A stretch of 64,000 nt of DNA from CAZMPJ01 sp964568455 (lineage in GTDB: Bacteria; Margulisbacteria; WOR-1; O2-12-FULL-45-9): positions 1 through 64,000 of the forward strand of contig CAZMPJ010000002.1 of NCBI GenBank assembly GCA_964568455.1, given 5' to 3'. Below are positions 44,930 through 52,707 of this stretch, in pieces. The notes under the pieces are model-generated. The model was not told the DNA's origin and searched no databases. It was given only the letters and a program-made list of their open reading frames with translations. The stretch's first letter is position 1; each line of letters begins with the position of its first letter. The position numbers were made by a program, and so were the translations under genes.

Positions 44930-47016
44930 TGCTAAAATCGCTAAGCCAAGTTCTGGAAAATTATAAACAGTTGTTTTCTTCGTTTAAGAAGCTGGATTTT
45001 AATAAGATCGCCTTCTGGCTGGTTATTGTGGCTGTTGTTTACTATATAATAGTCTTTTCGCTTTACACAATATTATTGCAAGAAGTGTTTTGGACTCAGG
45101 CTTTTGATTCAGGTATTGATGATCAGGGTATTTGGCTACTTTCGCGTTTTATGAACCCTTTTGTAACCGTTCGCGGATTAAATCTTTTTGGTGATTCAAT
45201 CACATTTTACCATGTGTTTATCGCGCCTTTTTTCTGGTTGTGGAATAATATAAATGTTTTATACATAATCCAGACAATTTTTATTGCTCTTGGAGCGATC
45301 CCTTTATTTTTATTTGCCAAGGAGCGTTTAAATAGTCCTTTCCTTGCTATTTCAGTGGCTTTGTCTTTTTTGCTTTATCCTGCCTTGCAGAATCTTAATT
45401 TGGACCAGTACCATTCTGAGGCAATAACTGTATTTTTTATGATTTTGACGCTTTTCTTCTTGCTGAAGAAAAATTTCCCATTATTTTATGTTTTTCTTAT
45501 AATTAGTTTGCTGGGTAAAGACGAAGTAGCTGCGACAGGTGTTTTTATTGGCTTGTTTTTAATCATCTTTAAAAAAGAATTTCGCCATGGCAGCGTTGCT
45601 TTGATAATCAGTGGCATCTGGTTCTTATTGTGCTCAAAATTATTAACGCCTTTTTTTAATGGCATAAGCGTTTTTGCACCTCAGCCATTAACATATTCGC
45701 ATTGGTTTAGAGGCCTAATGTCAAATCTTTTTAATTTTAATTTTTATTGGCACAATATTTTTCACTGGGAGAGTTTGGTTTATTATTTTCATTTGTTAAT
45801 TCCTTTGGCGTTTATCCCCTTGCTGGGCGGGTCAATTTTATTTTTATTAATTCCTTCAATTGCTGTTAATGTTTTGAGCGGTACTGGGTATTTACGCTCA
45901 GTTTTTTATCATTATAACTATGTCCAGTCGGCTATTATCTTTTTTGCCTTAATAGAAGGATTAAATTTCTTAAAGAACAAAAGTTATAGTATTGGGTTAA
46001 TAAATCGCAAGAAAACACTTGTTTTAGCTTTTGTTGTTTTGCTTTTTGCGTTGATTTCAAATGCCATGCTTAGCAACTTTCCTTTATATAAGCAGTGGGC
46101 TATGTTGAAAGAGAAAATAGTTTATCTTAATTCAAGCGAGGTTCAAATAAAAAAAGAAGCATTAAAATTTATTCCAGCCCAAGCTAATGTTTCTGCTTCT
46201 TATTCTTTTGTGCCCCAGCTTTCCCATCGCCAGGAAATTTATATGTTTCCCAATCCATTTATTCCGGCATTATGGGGGCAATGGTTTCAAGAAGGGAAGG
46301 GTATTCCTCCAGCCAAGGGGCATGTGGATTTTATTATTGTTGATTTGGGCAATCTAGGCAAGGAAGATAGATTATTATTAGATTATTTAACTGGTGATGG
46401 CTTTTTTAAGATTATTTTTGAGCAAAGCTCAATTGTAGTGGCTGAAAAAACCTCAAAATGGGATACTTTTGATTACAGTCGAGAAAAATTTGATTCAGAA
46501 AAGAAGAATTACCGTAAAAAACGACAGAATCGTAAAAAGAAAACAGTTGGTGCTAATTTGCTGGAGAATCCAGGATTTGAACAAGAATATGGCAATGTTC
46601 CCCAAATTTGGGAGCTGGTTGAATGGCAGGAGGAAGATGCCAACTGCTCTTTTTCTCTTGAGCCAAAAGTAAGGAAAAAAGGCAAAAATAGTGTGAAATT
46701 AGTGCATGATGGATTGGCGGATTCAAGATGGACGCAAAAATTATTTTTAAAGCCTAGTACCTACTACAAATTATCAGGCTGGATAAAAACAGAAAACATC
46801 CAAAATAAAGGAGCCGGAGCTTATATTCAAATTGATGGGGCAAATAAAAAGACCAGGGAATTATTTGGTACGAATGATTGGCAATATGTTGCAATAGAAT
46901 TTAAAACCATGTTAGCCCAAAATGAAGTGACAGTTTTGTGTCGTTTGGGTAATTATGGAGCGCCTAATAGTGGGACAGCTTATTTTGATGAGATTGAATT
47001 AAAGGAAATCTTATGA
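44929..47016 (+). CDS. DUF2079-like GT-C membrane protein with C-terminal carbohydrate-binding-like domain (copy 1)
   Basis: 695 residues. Residues 25-380 are polytopic, with QAFDSGIDDQGIWLLSRFMNP and FHVYFIAPFFW-like loops typical of DUF2079 (GT-C fold). A soluble region (about 380-510) and a basic linker (KKNYRKKRQNRKKK) lead to a beta-sandwich of about 150 residues (from about 540): LLENPGFEQ, SRWTQKLFLKPSTYYKLSGWIKT, and AYFDEIELKE, which is the CBM4/9-like pattern. Likely transfers sugar from a lipid-linked donor on the outer face while the appended module binds glycan. Four-base overlap with a paralogue. Confidence 0.78.
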   Translation: MLKSLSQVLENYKQLFSSFKKLDFNKIAFWLVIVAVVYYIIVFSLYTILLQEVFWTQAFDSGIDDQGIWLLSRFMNPFVTVRGLNLFGDSITFYHVFIAPFFWLWNNINVLYIIQTIFIALGAIPLFLFAKERLNSPFLAISVALSFLLYPALQNLNLDQYHSEAITVFFMILTLFFLLKKNFPLFYVFLIISLLGKDEVAATGVFIGLFLIIFKKEFRHGSVALIISGIWFLLCSKLLTPFFNGISVFAPQPLTYSHWFRGLMSNLFNFNFYWHNIFHWESLVYYFHLLIPLAFIPLLGGSILFLLIPSIAVNVLSGTGYLRSVFYHYNYVQSAIIFFALIEGLNFLKNKSYSIGLINRKKTLVLAFVVLLFALISNAMLSNFPLYKQWAMLKEKIVYLNSSEVQIKKEALKFIPAQANVSASYSFVPQLSHRQEIYMFPNPFIPALWGQWFQEGKGIPPAKGHVDFIIVDLGNLGKEDRLLLDYLTGDGFFKIIFEQSSIVVAEKTSKWDTFDYSREKFDSEKKNYRKKRQNRKKKTVGANLLENPGFEQEYGNVPQIWELVEWQEEDANCSFSLEPKVRKKGKNSVKLVHDGLADSRWTQKLFLKPSTYYKLSGWIKTENIQNKGAGAYIQIDGANKKTRELFGTNDWQYVAIEFKTMLAQNEVTVLCRLGNYGAPNSGTAYFDEIELKEIL

Positions 47017-49100
47017 AAAATAAAATAATATTTTTTCGCTTCTTCCTTGTGCTGATAATTATCTTAACTGGTTTGGCCATCTTTGCTGCCTGTCAAAATG
47101 CCCGTGTAAGTATTAGCGAAGGGCTGCCTTGGAGCGAAAACCCTGCCCAATACAATCAGGTAATGTGGAATTTGGTCCATCACGGAAATCTTGCCTGCTC
47201 AACCTACTCAACTCCTTGCTTTCTAAGCGGCAAATTTGACCTACTCTTTTTTCTGATTGCTCCAATTTACGCTCTTCATCCAGGGATGACCATGCTACTC
47301 GCTATTGGTATTTTCTTTCTGTGGGTCACAGCCATTATTATTTACCTGACGGCTTTCCAAATTACGAAAAATAGTTTTGTTTCTTTTCTTATAGCCTTAC
47401 TTTTTTTCCTTTATCAACCCGCAATAAATCTTTCCCTGATTAGTTTTAGAGATTCTCACTTGACTGTTCCTTTCATTGCTTTGGGGCTTCTTTTTTTTCT
47501 AAGAAAAAATTTCTGGCCGATGATGCTTTTTCTGATTCTGGCCGCTTTCAGCCGGGAGGATGCCCCCTTATTGTTGCTTGGTTTTTCATTTGTTGCGCTA
47601 GTTTACCGACGAAAATTAAAATGGGTTCTGGCTCCTGGAACCTTTGGAATGGTTTATTTCCTAATAATCTATTTATGGATTATGCCTTGGCTTAACAGTC
47701 TGCCTCTTCCTTTTGAGCAGGTATTCAGGCCAGATGTGGCTTCAGTTGGAGGGATTGGCGGGCCAAATTTTGCTACCTATGGCCATTTTGGCAACACGCC
47801 CTTAAGTGTGCTAATCGGTTTCTTTTTGCACTTCGACCGTGTCATTGCCCTGTGGTCCCGGCCGGAAGTCGCAACATTTTTAAAAAATCTGCTGTCACCG
47901 TTTTTTTATTTGCCGGTTTTTTCGATTTTTGCCTATATTCCCTTCAGCGAATATATAGTTACCACTCTTTCGGACAGAAATTATTTTGCCAGCATACACC
48001 ATCATTACTTTGCTCCCATCATGCCTTTTCTGTTTGCTGGACTTGCAGGGACACTTGGCGCAATTTCCAGTTTTATCGACCGCTTCCGGAAATTTCGTTT
48101 TTCAAAATTACACCTAGGTACACTGATCATTATTGGACTGCTCCTACTAATGATTTGGAACCAAAAAAATAATGTGGAATTTTTCGTGCGCGGTTTTGAG
48201 GCTAGACCCAAGCCCTCACCAATACAACTGCTTTCGGCAAAAATACCTACCGAGGCGGACGTAACCGCGCAATTTGGCTTGATGCAGTTTTTATCGTCAC
48301 GAGAAAAATTATTCGTGCTTACCTCGTATCCCAAAACCACTTATATTGCCATTGATACCACTGGCAATACCTGGCCAATGGCAAAAGAAGATTATGAGGC
48401 AGACCTTAAACGAATTTTATGCTTCGGTGATTACGGCTTGATCGATTCATCGGGTAACAATATTTACGTTTTCAAAAAGGGATCTCCACCGGACCATCAT
48501 GCTGAAGTTTTTCGCAAGCTTTTTCCTAAGGCAGGGGAGAATGAATACGCCCGGTTGGTTCGCATTCATAAATCAAAGCTTAGGCGTTTGGCGCAGCTAA
48601 CTCAAGCAGTACCCAATTTGATAAAAAACAGCAGTTTTGAGGATTTTAGTAAAGATCAACCTAATGACTGGACAATGCGAAATTGGCAGGAACCAGATCG
48701 CAATTTCGTTTATGCTGTTACCTCAGTTGAAAGTTATGCTGGAAAATATTCGGTTATACTCGACCACTCTCAGGGCATGGCTGACTCACGCTGGTGGCAA
48801 GAAGTCAGCGTGCAGCCCAATACTTGTTATGAACTGTCCGGATGGATCAAGGCTAAAGATGTTAAAGCTTTTGGTTCCGGTGCGCGATTGGAAATTGAGG
48901 CGTTGGGAGTGGCTACTCAAAGTATCTTCGGCAATAGCGACTGGAGAAGGGTAAAAGCTGACCTACGCACGAAAAAGGATCAAAATAAAATTATCGTTCA
49001 ATGCCGATTGGGTGGTTCCGGCTCGCCAACCCAAGGATTTGCCTTTTTTGATGATATCAGCCTGAAGAAAGCAATTGCGCCAATGGAATTAGAAAACTGA
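47013..49100 (+). CDS. DUF2079-like GT-C membrane protein with carbohydrate-binding-like domain (copy 2)
   Basis: 695 residues, same length and architecture as its neighbour: polytopic N-terminal half (EGLPWSENPAQYNQVMWNLVHHGN loop), soluble middle, then a CBM4/9-like module (LIKNSSFEDF, SRWWQEVSVQPNTCYELSGWIKAKD, AFFDDISLKK). The protein is clearly paralogous but diverged. Base composition differs: sampled 60-base lines at 47761, 47821 and 48781 are 47-53 percent G+C, while a line in copy 1 (45001) is 37 percent. This suggests a different origin for copy 2. It ends four bases from the converging gpsA stop. Confidence 0.78.
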   Translation: MKNKIIFFRFFLVLIIILTGLAIFAACQNARVSISEGLPWSENPAQYNQVMWNLVHHGNLACSTYSTPCFLSGKFDLLFFLIAPIYALHPGMTMLLAIGIFFLWVTAIIIYLTAFQITKNSFVSFLIALLFFLYQPAINLSLISFRDSHLTVPFIALGLLFFLRKNFWPMMLFLILAAFSREDAPLLLLGFSFVALVYRRKLKWVLAPGTFGMVYFLIIYLWIMPWLNSLPLPFEQVFRPDVASVGGIGGPNFATYGHFGNTPLSVLIGFFLHFDRVIALWSRPEVATFLKNLLSPFFYLPVFSIFAYIPFSEYIVTTLSDRNYFASIHHHYFAPIMPFLFAGLAGTLGAISSFIDRFRKFRFSKLHLGTLIIIGLLLLMIWNQKNNVEFFVRGFEARPKPSPIQLLSAKIPTEADVTAQFGLMQFLSSREKLFVLTSYPKTTYIAIDTTGNTWPMAKEDYEADLKRILCFGDYGLIDSSGNNIYVFKKGSPPDHHAEVFRKLFPKAGENEYARLVRIHKSKLRRLAQLTQAVPNLIKNSSFEDFSKDQPNDWTMRNWQEPDRNFVYAVTSVESYAGKYSVILDHSQGMADSRWWQEVSVQPNTCYELSGWIKAKDVKAFGSGARLEIEALGVATQSIFGNSDWRRVKADLRTKKDQNKIIVQCRLGGSGSPTQGFAFFDDISLKKAIAPMELEN

Positions 49101-49104
49101 ACTT

Positions 49105-50088
49105 CTATTCTTTTTTCGCTTTCCGGGTCATCAAATCCGAAATCGCTTTATAAGCGTCCTTTTCTTCGTATAACAATTTGTAAACTTCTTGAGTGATTGG
49201 CAGTTCAACTTTATATTTTTTACCCAAAGCTAAAGCAGCTTTACAAGTAGTAACTCCTTCGGCCACTTCATCCATATTAGATAAAATTTCGGCTAACTTT
49301 TTGCCTTTGGCAATCTTTTCTCCAACCATATGATTTCTTGAAAGTTTGCTAGAGCAGGTTGTGATTAAATCGCCCATACCAGAAAGCCCAGCAAAAGTTT
49401 CAGACTTTGCGCCTAAAGCTATGCCCAATCGGGTGATTTCTGCAATACCCCGGATCAACAGCCCAGCTTTAGCATTGTTGCCCAGGTTTAAGCCATCAGC
49501 AACGCCAGCAGCAATAGCAATAATATTTTTTAAAGCGCCTCCCAGCTGGACTCCGGTTGCATCAGAACTGGTATAAACCCTAAAGCATTCTTGTATTAAG
49601 GCTTTTTGTACGCTTTTGGCGGTTTCTAAATCGTCCGAGGCTACAGTGGCTGCAGCGGGAAGCCCTTTGGCAATTTCTTTGGATAAATTCGGACCAGAAA
49701 GGCTGGCCAATTTTTTAACTTTTAATTCCTGCTCTAATATATTAAGCGGCAGATCCAGAGTTTTTTCTTCTATGCCTTTGTTGGCTGCAATTACAATGGC
49801 GTTCGGATTAATAAAATCTTTTGCTTGTTTGGCAATGTTACGTAGAAATTGAGTTGGTACCACAAACACGATTAAGTCTGCGTCAAGGCCTGGTTTTAAT
49901 TCAGAGGTTGGCTCGATATTTTCAGCTAATTGAAATCCAGGCAGATATTTTTTGTTTTCTTTAAATTTTTTAATTTCCTTTACCAACTCTTTTTCGTAAA
50001 TCCACAGGCTGACCTCGTGTTTGTTTTCTGCAAAAAGGATAGAAAGGGTGGTGCCCCAGGCTCCGGCGCCAATTACAAAGACTTTCAT
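49105..50088 (-). CDS. gpsA: Glycerol-3-phosphate dehydrogenase [NAD(P)+]
   Basis: Makes sn-glycerol-3-phosphate for phospholipid synthesis from dihydroxyacetone phosphate. 327 residues. Rossmann GAGAWGTTLSILFAENKHEV at the N-terminus; ANKGIE, SLSGPNLSKEIAKGLPAA, the catalytic-Lys segment GGALKNIIAIAAGVADG, and GLSGMGDLITTCSS. Overlaps plsY by four bases, so the first two steps of phosphatidate synthesis are in one transcript. Confidence 0.96.
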   Translation of the reverse strand: MKVFVIGAGAWGTTLSILFAENKHEVSLWIYEKELVKEIKKFKENKKYLPGFQLAENIEPTSELKPGLDADLIVFVVPTQFLRNIAKQAKDFINPNAIVIAANKGIEEKTLDLPLNILEQELKVKKLASLSGPNLSKEIAKGLPAAATVASDDLETAKSVQKALIQECFRVYTSSDATGVQLGGALKNIIAIAAGVADGLNLGNNAKAGLLIRGIAEITRLGIALGAKSETFAGLSGMGDLITTCSSKLSRNHMVGEKIAKGKKLAEILSNMDEVAEGVTTCKAALALGKKYKVELPITQEVYKLLYEEKDAYKAISDLMTRKAKKE

Positions 50089-50675
50089 AAGCTTTTCTCT
50101 CCTATTTTTCTTTCAGTTCCACTTAGCAAACGTTTAATATTAGGAATATGACGGGCAATGATGATAATGCTGATTAATCCGGCTGCTAAGCTGTAGGGCA
50201 GCGGTCGGCCAAAAGCAAGAAGAGCAATAGTTACTATTATAGGTGTAATAATAGAAGCCAGAGAAACATAGCGGCTTATATAGATTATTAAAGCTGCAAT
50301 GGCAACTGCGCCAACAAAGATATCGGGGGCTATTCCAAGTAAAATTCCCAGGCCAGTGGCAGCTCCCCGGCCGCCTTTAAATTTAAGATAAACCGGATAA
50401 GTATGACCAATTACCGCAGCTATCCCAGCTAAAATGATTAACCATGGGTTTAATCCTAGTTGAATGGCTAAATAAACCGGTAAAGTGCCTTTTAAAAGAT
50501 CCAGTACAAAAACAATGGTTCCAGGCACAGGACCCAAGGTTCTAAATACGTTAGTGGCCCCAATATTGCCGGATCCAAACTTGCGGATATCAATATTCAA
50601 AACTTTTGATATCAAATATCCGAAGGGAATGGAGCCGATTAGATAAGCTGCTATTAAAATAATTATGATAAACAT
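50085..50675 (-). CDS. plsY: Acyl-phosphate:glycerol-3-phosphate acyltransferase
   Basis: Inner-membrane acyltransferase that acylates glycerol-3-phosphate from acyl-phosphate. 196 residues, five hydrophobic helices. Three PlsY motifs: GSIPFGYLISK / IRKFGSGNIGATNVFRTLG, GHTYPVYLKFKGGRGAATGLG, and the C-terminal RHIPNIKRLLSGTERKIG. Start set at 50675; the longer frame to 50762 would run back through the promoter and the previous gene. No ribosome binding site is visible. Confidence 0.94.
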   Translation of the reverse strand: MFIIIILIAAYLIGSIPFGYLISKVLNIDIRKFGSGNIGATNVFRTLGPVPGTIVFVLDLLKGTLPVYLAIQLGLNPWLIILAGIAAVIGHTYPVYLKFKGGRGAATGLGILLGIAPDIFVGAVAIAALIIYISRYVSLASIITPIIVTIALLAFGRPLPYSLAAGLISIIIIARHIPNIKRLLSGTERKIGEKSL

Positions 50676-50690
50676 AAAATTATTATTGTT

Positions 50691-50696
50691 ATTATA
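50691..50696 (-). promoter_or_regulatory. -10 box of plsY-gpsA
   Basis: Minus strand TATAAT (within AGCTATAAT), 15 bases before the plsY ATG and just beyond the stop codon of the preceding gene. The -35 would fall within that gene; none is obvious. Confidence 0.5.
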
Positions 50697-50700
50697 GCTT

Positions 50701-51600
50701 TTAAGTATGACGCAGTAAAGGTTCTTCGCCTTCTGGCAAGTTAAACCATTGCAGGGCTTCACGATATGCTTTTTCTGGATTTTTATCTTTGGTAAGCAAT
50801 TTTACTACCTCTTGCCATTCTGGTGTTTTTGCGATTAACTGGGGCTCATTACTTGAATCCAAGTGAATTAAATTTTGAAAAAATAAATCTTCAAAAGTGT
50901 CTCTCATATAAGCAAAGTAACATCCAGAAATTAGACTATAAAATCTCACAACTTCTTCTTTTACTACTTTTCTTGTTCTTTCCCATGCCCGGTCACTAAA
51001 ATTTCTTTCGCGAGATCTCTCGCCAATTACACAATAATAAGAAATGTCTGTATCTTCTGCTAACAATTCATGGCCTGCATAGCAACCGTCTAAGACCAAG
51101 ATATTAAGACAATCAGGGTCAGGCCAGAAAAACATGTTTGTTTCTTGTTTTTTGGGGTCCCAGACACCTAATTTTTTATCAAAAGCATTGTTTCTTAAGA
51201 ATGCCAGGGTTGTACTAGCTTTTTGCATGTTATACCAAAAGTCAGGATTCATAAGATTTGGCTTCCTAGCTTGACCCAGGGTATGAGTTTTTAAGTGTGC
51301 GATACGTTTTTTGCGCAAAAACCAATCCATCTGCATTATTCGCACAAAAGGTTGTATTTCAATGCCCAGCTGTCCGGTATTTAGGTAGTCGGCAAATTCT
51401 TTAACTAAGGTTGTTTTGCCTGTTCCAGCTGGTCCATCAAAACTTAAGACAACTAAACTTTCAGGTCCTTTCCTTGCGGCCAAAGCTTGATTATATATGC
51501 GTTGATATGTAAAGGCAGCCCTCTCGCTTGCTCCTGTGCCTCCCGCACGATAAGTTGGCCTTTCTAATGCGCTTGTTGTTCCAATTTTTGTTATTCTCAT
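50701..51600 (-). CDS. Orphan P-loop kinase, uridine-kinase-like
   Basis: 299 residues. Walker A LSFDGPAGTGKTTLVKEF (about 45), a QMDWFLRKKR segment analogous to the uridine-kinase DDFY lid, NPDFWYNMQKA, and NILVLDGCYAGHEL as Walker B; SRERNFSDRAWERTRKVVKEE could be the Arg-rich lid. The resemblance to uridine/phosphoribulokinase folds is only at motif level; substrate unknown. ATG at 51600 preferred to 51621; no ribosome binding site is visible for either. Divergent from efp. Confidence 0.65.
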   Translation of the reverse strand: MRITKIGTTSALERPTYRAGGTGASERAAFTYQRIYNQALAARKGPESLVVLSFDGPAGTGKTTLVKEFADYLNTGQLGIEIQPFVRIMQMDWFLRKKRIAHLKTHTLGQARKPNLMNPDFWYNMQKASTTLAFLRNNAFDKKLGVWDPKKQETNMFFWPDPDCLNILVLDGCYAGHELLAEDTDISYYCVIGERSRERNFSDRAWERTRKVVKEEVVRFYSLISGCYFAYMRDTFEDLFFQNLIHLDSSNEPQLIAKTPEWQEVVKLLTKDKNPEKAYREALQWFNLPEGEEPLLRHT

Positions 51601-51659
51601 ATTGTAAGTTATTATCTGCAAGATCAGCCAAAAATTTCATGTTTTCTGAATTCCTTTGC

Positions 51660-51688
51660 TTGAAAAAATAGGTAGGATTTAGTATACT
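51660..51688 (+). promoter_or_regulatory. Promoter of efp-accB-recJ-purD
   Basis: TTGAAA (51660-51665), 17-base spacer, TATACT (51683-51688). The efp ATG follows nine bases later, with at most a partial TGAGG as ribosome binding site. Confidence 0.65.
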
Positions 51689-51697
51689 TTTGAGGTT

Positions 51698-52252
51698 ATG
51701 GCAATCTCCATCAATGAAATAAAACCAGGGATAACTGTTGAAATTGATAAACAGATTTTTAGATGCCTGGCCTACCATCATCAAAGAGCCGGCCAGCAAA
51801 GCTGGATTCGCATAAAGCTTAAAAATTTGCGCAGCGGAGCTATTATTGAAAAAACTTTTAAACCCGGCCAAAAATTTGAATCAGCCCATATTGATTATAA
51901 ACAAATGCAATTCCTGTATTTTGATGAAGATTTCTTTCATTTTATGGATCAAACCACTTTTGAACAAGTTCAGATCCCAAAATCACTAATTAGTGATGAT
52001 GCTAAATTTTTAAAAGAAGGCTTAATAGTTAACATTGCTTTTTATGAAAGCGAAGCTTTAGACATTACTATTCCAGGTTCAGTAGAGCTAAAAGTAACCG
52101 AAACTTCCCCAGGATTTAAAGGGGATACGGTTTCAGGTGGCAAACCTGCGACTCTAGAAACCGGTTTGGTAGTCCAGGTTCCGTTTTTCATTAATGTTGG
52201 GGATGTTTTAAAGATCAGTACCAAAGAAGGCTCTTATGTTAGCCGAGCTTAG
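51698..52252 (+). CDS. efp: Elongation factor P with unusual loop tip
   Basis: Relieves ribosome stalling at polyproline stretches. 184 residues, normal size: KOW-like domain I (SINEIKPGITVEID), OB domain II (MDQTTFEQVQIP), OB domain III (GFKGDTVSGGKPATLETG, VPFFINVGD). The loop that carries the modified Lys34/Arg32 in characterised EF-Ps (PGKG or LGRG) reads QRAGQQSW here. Ungapped alignment from the N-terminal side puts Gln at the modified position, and the loop appears one residue short. Promoter is close to the ATG. accB follows after 11 bases. Confidence 0.95.
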   Translation: MAISINEIKPGITVEIDKQIFRCLAYHHQRAGQQSWIRIKLKNLRSGAIIEKTFKPGQKFESAHIDYKQMQFLYFDEDFFHFMDQTTFEQVQIPKSLISDDAKFLKEGLIVNIAFYESEALDITIPGSVELKVTETSPGFKGDTVSGGKPATLETGLVVQVPFFINVGDVLKISTKEGSYVSRA

Positions 52253-52263
52253 GAGGAATTATT

Positions 52264-52707
52264 ATGGTTGATTGGGATTTAGTCAGGAAGTTAATTCAAG
52301 TTATAAAAGAAGAAGAGATTTCTGGTTTAGCGGTTGAAGAAAATGGAGTTAAATACGAAGTCCATCGTAATGCTAATGGTGCGATTATGACCAATTTTCC
52401 CGCTGTTCCTCCACCAACTTCTGCAGCAGCTCCTGCGTCAACTCCAACCGAATCTGAAGAAGAAGGGCTAGCGGCTATTACTTCTCCTATGGTTGGAACA
52501 TTTTATAGTGCATCATCTCCAGAATCTCCTCCTTTTGTAGAGCCAGGACATGAGGTGGAACCAGGCAAAATAGTTTGTATTGTAGAAGCTATGAAGCTTT
52601 TTAATGAGATTGAATCAGAAATCAAGGGTAAAGTAATTAAAGTGTTGGTTGAAAACGGTCAACCCGTTGAATACGGACAAAAACTGATTCTAATCAAAAA
52701 AGCGTGA
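52264..52707 (+). CDS. accB: Biotin carboxyl carrier protein of acetyl-CoA carboxylase
   Basis: Carries biotin between the biotin carboxylase and carboxyltransferase parts of acetyl-CoA carboxylase. 147 residues: N-terminal helix (LIQVIKEEEISGLAVEENG), a Pro/Ala linker (about 45-68), then the biotinyl domain with SPMVGTFYSASSPESPPFVEPG, CIVEAMKLFNEIESE (biotinylated Lys in AMK) and NGQPVEYGQKLILI. AGGAGGA lies seven bases before the ATG. No accC follows; recJ does, overlapping by four bases. Confidence 0.96.
   Translation: MVDWDLVRKLIQVIKEEEISGLAVEENGVKYEVHRNANGAIMTNFPAVPPPTSAAAPASTPTESEEEGLAAITSPMVGTFYSASSPESPPFVEPGHEVEPGKIVCIVEAMKLFNEIESEIKGKVIKVLVENGQPVEYGQKLILIKKA

Noticed and set aside
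50676..50762. N-terminal extension of plsY
   Set aside because: It runs back through a TATAAT and the upstream gene, and encodes a non-membrane Asn run foreign to PlsY.
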